Shown here in pieces: positions 51,433 to 60,530 of a stretch of DNA of 64,000 nt. Source of the stretch: Pararhodobacter zhoushanensis (GTDB lineage: Bacteria; Pseudomonadota; Alphaproteobacteria; Rhodobacterales; Rhodobacteraceae); assembly GCF_025949695.1 (NCBI RefSeq), contig NZ_JAPDFL010000001.1, positions 3,847,501 to 3,911,500 on the forward strand, written 5' to 3'. The notes beneath the pieces were generated by a model that saw only the letters and a list, made by a program, of their open reading frames with translations, made no database searches and was not told the origin of the DNA. The translations under genes were made by a program, and so were the position numbers. The first letter of the stretch is position 1. Each line of letters starts with the position of its first letter.

Positions 51433-52391
51433 CCAAGGGCGCGCCCAGCGCCATTTCCCCGGCTTTGCGCGACGCGCTTTCGCAGTGGCTGTCGCACCTT
51501 GGTGCGCTGAACGACGCCTCGGACCACACGGTCAACGCCTACCGCGCCGACGTCACCGAATTTCTCGACTTCCTCGCCCGCCATCACGGCGGTGCCGCCG
51601 GTCTGGACCAGCTGCGCGCGGTGGAAACCCGTGACCTGCGCGCGTGGATGGCCCATGCCCGCGCCGAGGGGCGCGGTGCGCGCACCCTCGCCCGTGCCCT
51701 GTCCGCGCTCAAAAGTTTCGCGCGCTGGCTGGCCGACCGTGAGGCCGGTTTCGACGCCACTGCCATCCTCAGCGCCCGCGCGCCCCGGCATCAGCGGCCC
51801 TTGCCGCGCCCGCTGGACGAAGACGCCGCCCGCGCGGTCACCGAAACCATCAGCGACGAGAAAGCCGAAGCCTGGGTCCGCGCCCGCGATGCCGCTGTTG
51901 TCTCGCTGCTCTATGGCTGCGGCTTGCGGATTTCCGAGGCGCTGGGCCTCACCGGCCGCGACTCCGCCCGCATCGCCACGCCGGGTGGCAGCCTGACCAT
52001 CCTTGGCAAGGGCGGCAAGGAACGCATGGTGCCTGTCCTGCCCGCCACAGCCGAGGCTGTCGCCGCCTATCAGCGCCTGTGCCCCTGGGACATCGCGCCG
52101 CAAAGCCCGCTCTTTCGCGGCATGCGCGGCGGCCCGCTGAACCCGCGCCTGATCGCTCGCGCGATGGAAAGCGTTCGCCTGCGCCTTGGCCTGCCCGCCA
52201 GCGCCACGCCGCACGCGCTGCGCCACTCGTTCGCCACGCATCTGCTGTCCGCGGGCGGCGATCTGCGCGCCATTCAGGAATTGCTCGGCCACGCCAACCT
52301 GTCCACCACGCAGGTCTATACCGGCGTCGATACCGCCCGCCTGATGGAGGCCTACCGCGCCGCGCATCCGCGCGCGAAATCGGCAGGCTGA
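51429..52391 (+). CDS. xerC: Tyrosine recombinase XerC
   Basis: 320-aa recombinase that resolves chromosome dimers at dif with XerD. N-terminal SAM-like domain ('SDHTVNAYRADVTEFLDFL'), then the catalytic set R167 (YGCGLRISE), K194 (GKGGKER), H262/R265 (PHALRHSF), H288 (LLGHANLSTTQ) and the nucleophile Y297. Slightly longer than E. coli XerC. Starts with GTG overlapping DUF484. Confidence 0.93.
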   Translation: MTKGAPSAISPALRDALSQWLSHLGALNDASDHTVNAYRADVTEFLDFLARHHGGAAGLDQLRAVETRDLRAWMAHARAEGRGARTLARALSALKSFARWLADREAGFDATAILSARAPRHQRPLPRPLDEDAARAVTETISDEKAEAWVRARDAAVVSLLYGCGLRISEALGLTGRDSARIATPGGSLTILGKGGKERMVPVLPATAEAVAAYQRLCPWDIAPQSPLFRGMRGGPLNPRLIARAMESVRLRLGLPASATPHALRHSFATHLLSAGGDLRAIQELLGHANLSTTQVYTGVDTARLMEAYRAAHPRAKSAG

Positions 52392-52492
52392 GCCGCGCGA
52401 CCAACGGCCCGACCGACGCCCGCAAGAAACTTTGAACGCTTTGCGTGGCCCCCGCGACCTACCGGTATCATCCTTTGACCCGGAGCCCGTCG

Positions 52493-52660
52493 ATGAAAAC
52501 CCTCGCCCTGACCCTGATCGCCGCAACCGTTCTTTCGGTCACCACCGCGCATGCCGAGATGGATGCCTCGTCGCCCTGTGTGCGCGCGCCCGGCCACGGT
52601 GCTCAGCCCAGCCCGCAGGTTGTCTTCGGTGACGGCTCTGTCCGCACCATCCGCCGCTGA
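52493..52660 (+). CDS. Small exported hypothetical protein (55 aa)
   Basis: 55-aa ORF with a clear signal peptide (MKTLALTLIAATVLSVTTAHA, cleavage likely after AHA) and a 34-residue mature peptide with one Cys ('SSPCVRAPGHG'). A GGAG motif lies about 7 bp before the ATG. No family recognised. Its codon positions look like real coding (G/C at third positions), but the ORF is short. Confidence 0.55.
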   Translation: MKTLALTLIAATVLSVTTAHAEMDASSPCVRAPGHGAQPSPQVVFGDGSVRTIRR

Positions 52661-52673
52661 CCCAGAGGCCGCC

Positions 52674-52754
52674 ATGACCAAGCGCTTCACCATCTTCTCG
52701 CCCAAACCCAAGTTGCACGCACCGCGCCCGATGCCGCTGCCCACGCCCCGCTGA
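52674..52754 (+). CDS. Possible tiny ORF (26 aa)
   Basis: 26-residue basic, Pro-rich ORF ('MTKRFTIFSPKPKLHAPRP'), 13 bp after the preceding small gene, with an AGAGG site 5 bp upstream. No signal peptide and no similarity known to me; could be chance. Confidence 0.3.
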   Translation: MTKRFTIFSPKPKLHAPRPMPLPTPR

Positions 52755-52771
52755 CCTCAGGTTCTTCGTCC

Positions 52772-53002
52772 ATGAATACCCCCCAAACCGCCCTGCGCCT
52801 TGCCGTTGCTTTCGGCCTGCACGCGCTGACCGCCGTCGCAGGAAACGCCGCGACGCCGCAGGCCCCGCAGCGCCCGGTGCCCTGCGCGCTGATCATCACC
52901 GGCGACACACTGCCCGGCCCGGTCAGCGTCAACCTGTCGGGCGGTCAATCCCCACAGGGCGACCCTGGCGCACATGGCGTCAGTGGTGCGCTGACTCTGT
53001 AA
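52772..53002 (+). CDS. Small exported hypothetical protein (76 aa)
   Basis: 76-aa ORF with an N-terminal export-type sequence ('ALRLAVAFGLHALTAVAGNAA') and a Gly/Pro-rich mature part ('LPGPVSVNLSGGQSPQGDPG'), one Cys. It follows the two small ORFs with a 17-bp gap. No recognised family. Weak ribosome site. Confidence 0.5.
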   Translation: MNTPQTALRLAVAFGLHALTAVAGNAATPQAPQRPVPCALIITGDTLPGPVSVNLSGGQSPQGDPGAHGVSGALTL

Positions 53003-53110
53003 GCCACCCTGCACGCGCCACAATCATCCCCCGGGCACAAGGATCACGACTGCCCATCCGCTGCACGCAACGGGTTGCTTCGGCGCGGTAAACGGGTCAG
53101 ACAGAAGGGC

Positions 53111-53806
53111 ATGATCGAAACCTTTCGCGCCTATTTCGTGCACATGTTCACCGCCACCGGGGCGGTGTTTGCCATGCTGGCCATGCTCGCCGCCGTCGAC
53201 TCGCAATGGTCGCTGATGTTCCTGTGGCTGGTCGTCGCGCTGATCGTCGATGGTGTCGACGGACCGATGGCGCGCAAGTATGACGTCAAGACCAAGGCGC
53301 CGATCATCGACGGCGTGCTGCTCGATCTGATCATCGACTACCTGACCTATGTGTTCATCCCGGCCTTCGCGCTGTTCAATTCGGGCCTACTGCCCGGCTG
53401 GACCGGCTGGATCGCGATCATCGTCATCACCTTCGCCTCGGTGCTCTACTTCGCCGATACGCGGATGAAGACCGCCGATGCCTCGTTCTCGGGCTTTCCG
53501 GGCTGCTGGAACATGGTCGCGGTGGTGGTCTTTGCCATACGGCCGGATTTCTGGGTCATTCTGGGACTGGTGTTCGTGCTGTCGGTCACCATGTTCCTGC
53601 GCCTCAAATTCGTACACCCCGTGCGCACCCAGCGCTGGCGCGCGATCACCCTGCCGATGGCGCTGGCCTGGGTCGCGCTGGCGACCATGGCCGCCTGGGC
53701 CGATTTCGCCCAGCCGATGCTGGTCACCTGGGGCCTGATCATCACCAGCGTTTACCTGCTTTGCGCCGGATGCGTGCAGCAGGTGCTCTACCGCGAGCGG
53801 CTCTAA
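53111..53806 (+). CDS. pcs: Phosphatidylcholine synthase
   Basis: Makes phosphatidylcholine from CDP-diacylglycerol and choline in the inner membrane. The 231-aa protein has about seven membrane helices and the Pcs variant of the CDP-alcohol motif, D-x2-DG-x2-AR-x12-G-x3-D-x3-D: 'DGVDGPMARK' to 'DGVLLDLIIDY'. N-terminal 'RAYFVHMFTATGAVFAMLAMLAA' is typical. The start at 53111 fits the family; the extension upstream is unrelated. Convergent with an EamA transporter gene (4-bp overlap). Confidence 0.9.
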   Translation: MIETFRAYFVHMFTATGAVFAMLAMLAAVDSQWSLMFLWLVVALIVDGVDGPMARKYDVKTKAPIIDGVLLDLIIDYLTYVFIPAFALFNSGLLPGWTGWIAIIVITFASVLYFADTRMKTADASFSGFPGCWNMVAVVVFAIRPDFWVILGLVFVLSVTMFLRLKFVHPVRTQRWRAITLPMALAWVALATMAAWADFAQPMLVTWGLIITSVYLLCAGCVQQVLYRERL

Positions 53807-54639
53807 AGCCGCGTCAGCACCACGCCTGCGACGATCAGCAGCGCCGCCAGCACCTTGCCCCGGTCCATCCGGTCGCCAAAGAACCACCAGCCGATCAGCA
53901 CCGCGAACAGGATCGACGTCTCGCGCAGCGCCCCCACCAGCGCGATGGGGGCCTGTGTCATCGCCCAGACCGCAATCGCATAGGCCCCGAACGACGCCGC
54001 AGCGGCCAGCATCCCCAATCCCCAGCCCCGCGCATCCGCCCGCAGCACCGCCCGGCCCCGCAGCGCGATCACCGCAGGCGTGTAGAACACCGCCGCCACC
54101 ACCATCAGCCAGCCGACATAGGCCACCGGCTCGCCCGAGACCCGCGCGCCCAGACCATCGGTCAGCGTATACCCCGCCGTCGCCAGCGCCGAGCCGAAAG
54201 CAAAGGGCAGCAACCGCCGCGACTCGCCCGAGGTCAGCACACCTCGCGCCATCAGCGCGATACCGCAGCCCAGCACCGCGATGCCCCACAGCGCCCCGGC
54301 TTCCAGCTCGTCCGCCAGAAACAGCAGGCTTACCCCCAGCACCAGCATCGGTGCCGCGCCGCGTGCGATGGGATAGACCCGGCTCAGATCGCCTTGCTCA
54401 TAGGCATAGGCAAGGAACAGCTGGTAGCACATGTGGATCAGGCCTGACCCCAGCAACCACGGCCAGACCGCGGGTTCAGGGAACGGCAGACACAACGCGA
54501 CAACCAAGCCTATCACCGCCTGTCCGGTCGACAGCAGGAACATAGAGGTCTGCTTGCTCAGCCCGGTCTTGATGATCGCGTTCCACCCGGCATGCAGAAG
54601 CGCTGCACACAGAACGGCCAGAAAAACACCAACACTCAT
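53803..54639 (-). CDS. EamA-family (DMT) transporter
   Basis: 278-aa drug/metabolite-transporter with ten predicted membrane helices in two EamA repeats ('ALLHAGWNAIIKTGL' in the first; 'VGALRETSILFAVLIGWWFFGDRMDR' in the second). Substrate unknown. AAAGG is nine bases upstream of the ATG at 54639. Divergent from a LysR regulator (95-bp gap), its likely controller. Confidence 0.88.
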   Translation of the reverse strand: MSVGVFLAVLCAALLHAGWNAIIKTGLSKQTSMFLLSTGQAVIGLVVALCLPFPEPAVWPWLLGSGLIHMCYQLFLAYAYEQGDLSRVYPIARGAAPMLVLGVSLLFLADELEAGALWGIAVLGCGIALMARGVLTSGESRRLLPFAFGSALATAGYTLTDGLGARVSGEPVAYVGWLMVVAAVFYTPAVIALRGRAVLRADARGWGLGMLAAAASFGAYAIAVWAMTQAPIALVGALRETSILFAVLIGWWFFGDRMDRGKVLAALLIVAGVVLTRL

Positions 54640-54733
54640 GTCGCAAGGCCTTTCAGGGGTGCAAATCTGTGGACCAGACATCACAAGCCGCGCAGAGTGG
54701 CAAAGCAGAAATTCTCCGCGCTTTGTGAGTTGA

Positions 54734-55597
54734 ATGAACATAGACCGCCGCACCCTGCCGCTGACCGCCCTGCGCGCCTATGAGGCGTTTGGCAGGCTCG
54801 GCTCGATGTCCACCGCCGCGGCGTCGCTGGGCGTCACCCATTCCGCCGTCTCGCGCCAGATCCGCCAGTTGGAGGAACTTCTCGGCGTCTCGCTGACGGA
54901 AGGTCCGCGCAGCGCCACCCGCCCCTCGGCCACCGGGCTGTTGCTGCTCCCCGCCCTCGCGCGTGGCTTTGACGCGCTCGAGGACGCCCTGCGCGCCCTG
55001 CCCCGCACCGCCGACAGCGTCGATGTCTCCAGCCTTGCCACCTTCGCCATGCGCTGGCTGATCCCCCGGCTGCACGGCTTTCAGGCGCTGCACCCGCAGT
55101 TGCGCGTCCGCCTGACCTCGGATCATGCGCCGGTCGACACGTCCGCCTCGGGGCCTGATGTGGCGATCCGGGTCGGCACCGGAGCTTGGCCTGCGGGCTA
55201 TGCCGTCACCCCGCTCTTTGCCGACCTCACCGGCCCGGTCGTCGCCCCCGCGCTTGCTGCGCAGGTCACGCCCGACTTCGCCCATGTCCCGCGCCTGTCC
55301 AGCAGCTCGCGCGTCGGCACATGGGAGGATTGGGCGCATGTCGCAGGCCACCAGCTTGCCCCGGCCAAGGACACCGTGTTCGAGCATTTCCACTACAAGA
55401 TCGAAGCCGCGCTCTCGGGCCTTGGCGCTGCCGTGCTGCCTGAGGCCCTGATCCGCAACGAACTGACCGCCGGGCGGCTGATCGCGCCCTACGGCTTCCT
55501 GCCCACGGGGATGGAGTATGTCGCCCTGCTGCGTCCCAACCCCTCGCGCCCGGCCCGGCAGTTCCGTGACTGGCTGGTTCAGGCCGCGCGCGCCTAG
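54734..55597 (+). CDS. LysR-family transcriptional regulator (GcvA-like)
   Basis: 287-aa LysR protein: N-terminal winged HTH 'LTALRAYEAFGRLGSMSTAAASLGVTHSAVSRQIRQLEELLGVSL', then the periplasmic-binding-like effector domain ('TFAMRWLIPRLHGFQALHPQLRVRL', 'DVAIRVGTG', 'GLGAAVLPEALI'). The GcvA-like subgroup is suggested by 'AVSRQIRQLE' and 'RWLIPRL'. Divergent orientation points to control of the EamA gene. Stop overlaps the convergent ogt stop (4 bp). Confidence 0.88.
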   Translation: MNIDRRTLPLTALRAYEAFGRLGSMSTAAASLGVTHSAVSRQIRQLEELLGVSLTEGPRSATRPSATGLLLLPALARGFDALEDALRALPRTADSVDVSSLATFAMRWLIPRLHGFQALHPQLRVRLTSDHAPVDTSASGPDVAIRVGTGAWPAGYAVTPLFADLTGPVVAPALAAQVTPDFAHVPRLSSSSRVGTWEDWAHVAGHQLAPAKDTVFEHFHYKIEAALSGLGAAVLPEALIRNELTAGRLIAPYGFLPTGMEYVALLRPNPSRPARQFRDWLVQAARA

Positions 55598-56055
55598 ATC
55601 AGCAACCCGCCCGCGCGCTCGTGTTTCAGCAGCCAGACCTTGGTCTCGACCCCTTCGGGCGCGGAAAACCCGCCCAGCCCGCTGGCCCCGAGCACCCGGT
55701 GACACGGCACGATCAGCGGGATCGGGTTGTGCCCGCAGAGCTGCCCCATTGCCTGCGCGCTCACCTTCAGATCGCGCGCGATCTCGCCGTAAGTCCGTGT
55801 CTCGCCCATCGGGATCGCCGCCATCGCCGCGCAGGCCGCCTGCTGCGCCGCACTCGCCTCGATGCGCAAAGGCAGATCGAACACCCGCCGCGTTCCGGCG
55901 AAATACTCGGCCACCTGCGCCGCCGCCTTGGCCAGCAGCGGCGTCTCGTCCTCGCCGTCATCCGCGCCCCAATGCGCCGCCGTGATCGCGCCGTCGCGCT
56001 CGATCAGCGTGAAGGGGCCGGTAGGGGTTTCGATGGTCAGTCGGGGCATGGGCAT
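55594..56055 (-). CDS. ogt: Methylated-DNA--[protein]-cysteine S-methyltransferase
   Basis: 153-aa suicide enzyme that takes the methyl group from O6-methylguanine. Active-site PCHR (117-120, acceptor C118) is preceded by 'AMGQLCGHNPIPLIV', and the HTH 'GETRTYGEIARDLKVSAQAM' binds DNA. Start taken at ATG 56055; GTG at 56058 is also possible. The aidB gene elsewhere in the window is the other alkylation-related gene. Confidence 0.9.
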   Translation of the reverse strand: MPMPRLTIETPTGPFTLIERDGAITAAHWGADDGEDETPLLAKAAAQVAEYFAGTRRVFDLPLRIEASAAQQAACAAMAAIPMGETRTYGEIARDLKVSAQAMGQLCGHNPIPLIVPCHRVLGASGLGGFSAPEGVETKVWLLKHERAGGLLI

Positions 56056-56112
56056 CACAAAGGAAAGGGGCGGGAATGACCCCGCCCCATCCTATCCCCA
56101 ATCAGCGCCCGT

Positions 56113-59028
56113 TCAACCCAGCGCGGCGTCACAGCGCGCGCAGGTGCCGGGATGCTTGTGGCTGCCCACATCCGGCAGGATCTTCCAGCAGCGCTGGCAT
56201 TTCTGCCCGTCCGCATGATGGAACACCACGCCAACGCCCGGCACGTCGTCCATCGAGAACGCACCCTCAGGCGCGGCCTCGGTCGTCAGCGTCAGCGACG
56301 AGGTGATGCACAGCGTCGCGAACGTGTCCGGGTTGGTCACGATCTGCGCCAGTTCGGGCGACAGGTACACCGTCGGAGCCGCCTCAAGGCTCGCCCCGAT
56401 GGTCTTGGCCCGACGCTCAACCTCAAGCGCCCCGGTCACCACCCGGCGCACAGCGCGCACGGTGGTCGAGCGGGCGGCCAGTTCCGGTGCCAGCCACTCT
56501 GCCGGCGTGCCGGGGAAGTCCTGCAAGTGCACGCTCCCTTCCTCGCCGGGGAAGCGCGACAGCCAGACGTCTTCCATCGTGAACGGCAGGATCGGCGCCA
56601 GCCAGGTCGTCAGCCGGTGGAACAGCGCATCCATGACGGTCAGGCACGACCGGCGCAGTTTGCTGTCCGACGGATCGCAATAAAGCGCGTCCTTGCGGAT
56701 GTCGAAATAGAAGGCCGACAGATCCGTCGTGGCGAAGGTGAACAGCGCCTGAAACACGCCCTGAAAGTCGAAGGCCGCATAACCCTTGCGCACGACCGCA
56801 TCCAGTTCCGCCAGCCGGTGCAGCATCAGCTGCTCCAGCTCGGGCATTTCGGCATAGGCCACCGCTTGCGACGGCGCATAATCGCCCAGCGCGCCCAGCA
56901 TGAAGCGCAGCGTGTTGCGCAGGCGGCGATAGCTGTCCGCCGTGCCCTTCAGGATCTCTTTGCCGATGCGCTGGTCAACCGTGTAGTCGGCCTGCGCCAC
57001 CCACAGCCGCAGGATATCGGCCCCGTATTGCTCGATGATCTCTTGCGGCACGATGATGTTGCCGATGGACTTGGACATCTTCATGCCCTTCTCGTCCAGC
57101 GTGAAGCCATGCGTCACCACGTTGCGATACGGCGCGCGGCCTTTGGTTCCGCAGCCCTGCAGCATCGAGGAATGGAACCACCCGCGATGCTGGTCGGTGC
57201 CCTCCATATAGACATCGGCGATGCCGTCCGGCACGCCATCCGCCCGGTCGCGCAGCACGAAAGCGTGGGTGGAACCGGAGTCGAACCACACATCCAGAAT
57301 GTCAAAAATCTGGCTGTAGTCGTCGGGATTATGCAGGTCTTTCAGGATCTTTTCCTTGAAGCCTTGCACATACCAGACATCCGCGCCCTCGGCCTCAAAT
57401 GCCAGAACAATCCGCGTATTGACGCGCGGATCGCGCAGCAGGAAGTCATCGTCGCCCGGTTTCGCCCCGTTCTTGACAAAGCAGGTCAGCGGCACGCCCC
57501 ACGCGCGTTGACGCGACAGCACCCAGTCGGGCCGCGCCTCCATCATCGAATGCAGGCGGTTGCGGCCCGAGACCGGGGTGAACTTGACCAGATCCTCGAT
57601 GGATTTCAGCGCCCGCTGACGGATCGTGTCGCCATACTGGCCCATGCCGTCGTCGAGCGGCTTGTCGATGGCGGCGAACCATTGCGGCGTGTTGCGGTAG
57701 ATCACCGGCGCTTTCGAGCGCCAGCTATGCGGGTAGGAGTGCTTCAGCTTGCCCTTGGCCAACAGCGCGCCGCTATAGGCCAGCTGCTTGATCACCGACA
57801 CGTTGGCCGGGCCTTCCTTGCCATCGGGCAGGATGATGTGCTGACCGGCGAACAGCGGCAGATCGGCGCGGTAAGAACCGTCCGGCTCGACGTTATAGGT
57901 CATCGGCAGCCTGAACTTGACGCCCAGCTGATAGTCATCATCGCCGTGGCTGGGGGCCGTGTGGACAAAGCCGGTGCCCGCGTCGTCGGTAACGTGTTCG
58001 CCCGGCAGCATGGGGACGTCATAGTCCCATTCGCCATTGCCACCTTCCACGCCCCGGAACGGGTGCGCCAGAACCAGCCCGTCCAGGTCTTCGGCCGTGA
58101 CGTCGCGCAGCTTTTCAAAGCCGGTGACCTTGGCGGTGGTCAGGACCCCCTCGGCCAGCGCATCGGCCAGCAGGAGCGTCTCACCCACCACCGCCGTCGA
58201 TTTCTCGTCGGCTTCGGTGACGCGGTAGAGGCCATAGGCGATACCCGGATTGAACGCGACCGCGCGGTTCTGCGGCAGGGTCCATGGCGTCGTGGTCCAG
58301 ATCACCACCGTCGCCCCGTCAAGGGCTCCGCCCACCGGCTTGAACCGCACCCACACCTGATGGCTGGTGTGGTCGTGGTACTCCACCTCAGCCTCGGCCA
58401 GCGCGGTTTTCTCGACCGGCGACCACATCACGGGCTTGGAGCCCTGATAGAGCGACCCGTTCATCAGGAATTTCATGAACTCCTCGGCGATCACCGCCTC
58501 GGCGTGGTAGTCCATCGTCAGATACGGGTCATTCCACGTCCCCGTCACGCCCAGCCGCTTGAACTCCTCGCGCTGGATGTTCACCCAGCCTTCGGCGAAC
58601 TTGCGGCATTCCTGACGGAAGGCGACGATATCCACGTCGTCCTTGTCCAGCCCCTTGGCGCGGTACTGTTCCTCGATCTTCCACTCGATCGGCAGACCGT
58701 GGCAGTCCCAGCCCGGCACATAGCGGCTGTCGAAGCCCATCATCTGATGCGAGCGCACGATGATGTCCTTGATCGTCTTGTTCAGCGCGTGGCCGATGTG
58801 CAGATGGCCGTTGGCATAGGGCGGGCCGTCATGCAGCGTGAAGGGCTTGCGCGCGCTGGCCTTGGCCTTGTCGCGCAGCTGCTCGTAGACGCCCAGCCGC
58901 TCCCAGCGGGCCAGCCATTCCGGCTCGCGCGCAGGCAGTCCCGCGCGCATGGGGAACTCGGTTTCGGGCAGGAACAGGGTGTCTTTGTAGTCAGGGTATT
59001 CAGACGTCTGGGGGGTATCGGCACACAT
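56113..59028 (-). CDS. ileS: Isoleucyl-tRNA synthetase
   Basis: 971-aa class Ia synthetase of the bacterial (type 1) form. HIGH motif (77-80), 'YVPGWDCHGLPIEW', editing-domain 'WTTTPWTLPQNRAVAFNPG', 'DGMGQYGDTIRQRALKSIED' zone, KMSKS in 'KGMKMSKSIGNIIVP', and a C-terminal zinc module ('CQRCWKI' ... 'CARCDAALG'). Full length. Next gene on this strand ends about 60 bp downstream (ogt). Confidence 0.97.
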   Translation of the reverse strand: MCADTPQTSEYPDYKDTLFLPETEFPMRAGLPAREPEWLARWERLGVYEQLRDKAKASARKPFTLHDGPPYANGHLHIGHALNKTIKDIIVRSHQMMGFDSRYVPGWDCHGLPIEWKIEEQYRAKGLDKDDVDIVAFRQECRKFAEGWVNIQREEFKRLGVTGTWNDPYLTMDYHAEAVIAEEFMKFLMNGSLYQGSKPVMWSPVEKTALAEAEVEYHDHTSHQVWVRFKPVGGALDGATVVIWTTTPWTLPQNRAVAFNPGIAYGLYRVTEADEKSTAVVGETLLLADALAEGVLTTAKVTGFEKLRDVTAEDLDGLVLAHPFRGVEGGNGEWDYDVPMLPGEHVTDDAGTGFVHTAPSHGDDDYQLGVKFRLPMTYNVEPDGSYRADLPLFAGQHIILPDGKEGPANVSVIKQLAYSGALLAKGKLKHSYPHSWRSKAPVIYRNTPQWFAAIDKPLDDGMGQYGDTIRQRALKSIEDLVKFTPVSGRNRLHSMMEARPDWVLSRQRAWGVPLTCFVKNGAKPGDDDFLLRDPRVNTRIVLAFEAEGADVWYVQGFKEKILKDLHNPDDYSQIFDILDVWFDSGSTHAFVLRDRADGVPDGIADVYMEGTDQHRGWFHSSMLQGCGTKGRAPYRNVVTHGFTLDEKGMKMSKSIGNIIVPQEIIEQYGADILRLWVAQADYTVDQRIGKEILKGTADSYRRLRNTLRFMLGALGDYAPSQAVAYAEMPELEQLMLHRLAELDAVVRKGYAAFDFQGVFQALFTFATTDLSAFYFDIRKDALYCDPSDSKLRRSCLTVMDALFHRLTTWLAPILPFTMEDVWLSRFPGEEGSVHLQDFPGTPAEWLAPELAARSTTVRAVRRVVTGALEVERRAKTIGASLEAAPTVYLSPELAQIVTNPDTFATLCITSSLTLTTEAAPEGAFSMDDVPGVGVVFHHADGQKCQRCWKILPDVGSHKHPGTCARCDAALG

Positions 59029-59345
59029 CGCGTGGGCTCCGGATCAACGAATTCTGGAAAGGATCTAGCAAGCTTCGGCGCAGGTCTCCCTACGCCTTGT
59101 CCCGGCAACTCTGATCAGAGCGCCGGGCCGCTAATTCGAATGATGATCGCGCGCAAAGGCGAAAGGCGAACCGTCATGCGCGCTCTATACGACGCCGCGC
59201 GGGACGGAGCAACGGGGACTAAGCACAAGGCAAGGGACAGTTCCTGTGCCACGCCACAACCCAAATGCAGCCTGACTTGCGACAAACTGCTTCACCCGTG
59301 AAAAACCACTTGATTTTGCGGCGGCTCGCGCGCGAATGTTACCGT
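59029..59345. other. 317-bp divergent interval, ileS / MarR gene
   Basis: Shared promoter region of ileS (leftward) and the MarR-type gene (rightward). I see no T-box features, tRNA, or recognisable structured RNA; a TTGATT-like hexamer lies near 59310, without a convincing partner. Short open frames here look random. Confidence 0.5.
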
Positions 59346-59840
59346 ATGAAAACAGCTTCCAACCCCACTCCTGCAGCACTTCCCGACGGCATCCCTTCGG
59401 GCAAGGAATATTATGAACGCTCGCTGACCGTGGCCTTGCTGCGGGCGCGAGAATCGACGATGCGGCGGTTCAAGAAATATTCCGACGCCAGCGACTTGTC
59501 GCCGCCGCAATGGCGCGTGTTGCGCGCCCTGGCCGATGGCGTACCGCTGGACGCGGGCACGCTGTGCCAACGCTGCGTGATCCTGCCGCCGTCCCTGACA
59601 CGGATCCTGCGGGCGCTGTCGGAAAAAGGCATCATCCGGCAGGTCGACTGTTCGGACGCCCGCCGTCACATGGTCACACTGACCGAACACGGCCAGACGA
59701 TGTTCGGCCAGCTTGTCGGCCAGTCCGAAGATTCGCGTCGGGAGATCGAGGAAGCTTTCGGCGAGGAAAAGATGTCGCTGCTGCTCGATCTGCTCAACGA
59801 ATTGCGCGAAATCACCGAGGCGCTGCCCCCCAACGCCTAA
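59346..59840 (+). CDS. MarR-family transcriptional regulator, HpaR-like
   Basis: 164-aa winged-helix regulator. 'SLTVALLRARESTMRRFKKYSDASDLSPPQWRVLRALADG' and 'GTLCQRCVILPPSLTRILRALSEKGIIRQVDCSDARRHMVTLTEHG' are the MarR core; the 'LTVALLRARESTM' start is that of the HpaR (homoprotocatechuate operon regulator) type. The target is unknown; no hpa/aromatic catabolic genes are adjacent. Its stop overlaps the yqgE stop (convergent, 4 bp). Confidence 0.85.
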   Translation: MKTASNPTPAALPDGIPSGKEYYERSLTVALLRARESTMRRFKKYSDASDLSPPQWRVLRALADGVPLDAGTLCQRCVILPPSLTRILRALSEKGIIRQVDCSDARRHMVTLTEHGQTMFGQLVGQSEDSRREIEEAFGEEKMSLLLDLLNELREITEALPPNA

Positions 59841-60400
59841 GCACGACCGGCCACGGCGGACAGGCTCATCGGGTCCACGCCCATGGACCTGAGCGCCGCG
59901 TTCCACTGGTGTTCACCGGGCTGGGCGTCAAAAATCAGGCTGCGGGACGCGTCGCAGGTCAGCCAGGCGTTCTGGCCGATCTCGCTTTCCAGCTGTCCCG
60001 GCCCCCAGCCCGAATAGCCCAGCGCCAGCAGCCACGCTTCGGGCCCTTCGCCCCGCGCGATGGCGCGCAGGATGTCGGTCGAGGCACTCAGCAACAGCCC
60101 TTCGGGCAGCGCCTGTGCCGTGTCATCCACCGGGCTGCCGCCCTGGTGCAGCACAAAACCGCGCTGCGTTTCGACCGGGCCACCGGACAGGACAGCGGCC
60201 TCTTCGCGCTCGGGCGTGCAGGCGATACCGATCTGGTCCAGCACCGCGCCCATGGTCAGCCGGGGCACCGGACGGTTCACCACCAGTCCGAACGCGCCCT
60301 CGGTGCTATGCGCGCACATATAGATGATCGCGTGCGAAAACCGCCGATCCCCCATGGATGGGGTCGAAATCAACAGCTTTCCGGTCAGATCGAAATCCAT
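59837..60400 (-). CDS. yqgE: YqgE/AlgH family protein
   Basis: 187-aa protein of the DUF179/AlgH family: 'LTGKLLISTPSMGDRRFSHAIIYMCAHSTEGAFGLVVNRP', 'AVLSGGPVETQRGFVLHQ', and 'LLALGYSGWGPGQLESEIGQNAWLTC'. Function still unclear in the family. Start taken at ATG 60400 (MDFDLTGK) rather than the TTG 15 bases upstream; no clear ribosome site. Convergent with the MarR gene. Confidence 0.9.
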   Translation of the reverse strand: MDFDLTGKLLISTPSMGDRRFSHAIIYMCAHSTEGAFGLVVNRPVPRLTMGAVLDQIGIACTPEREEAAVLSGGPVETQRGFVLHQGGSPVDDTAQALPEGLLLSASTDILRAIARGEGPEAWLLALGYSGWGPGQLESEIGQNAWLTCDASRSLIFDAQPGEHQWNAALRSMGVDPMSLSAVAGRA

Positions 60401-60530
60401 CGCCGCACCGTTCAAAAACCTTGTGTCCCTACCAATGTGGCGCTGCCCCGACCAAAAGCCAAGCCACGCTCCCGGGATCTCTCGCCCTTTTGTGACTTTT
60501 CGCGCGCTGCCGTTCTGCTAAGCATTTGCC

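Noticed and set aside
52674..52754. The 26-aa ORF as a definite gene
   Set aside because: Kept only as a low-confidence entry: too short for codon evidence and with no known relatives.
56152..59301. A 1049-codon plus-strand frame opposite ileS
   Set aside because: Antisense of a fully typical isoleucyl-tRNA synthetase.
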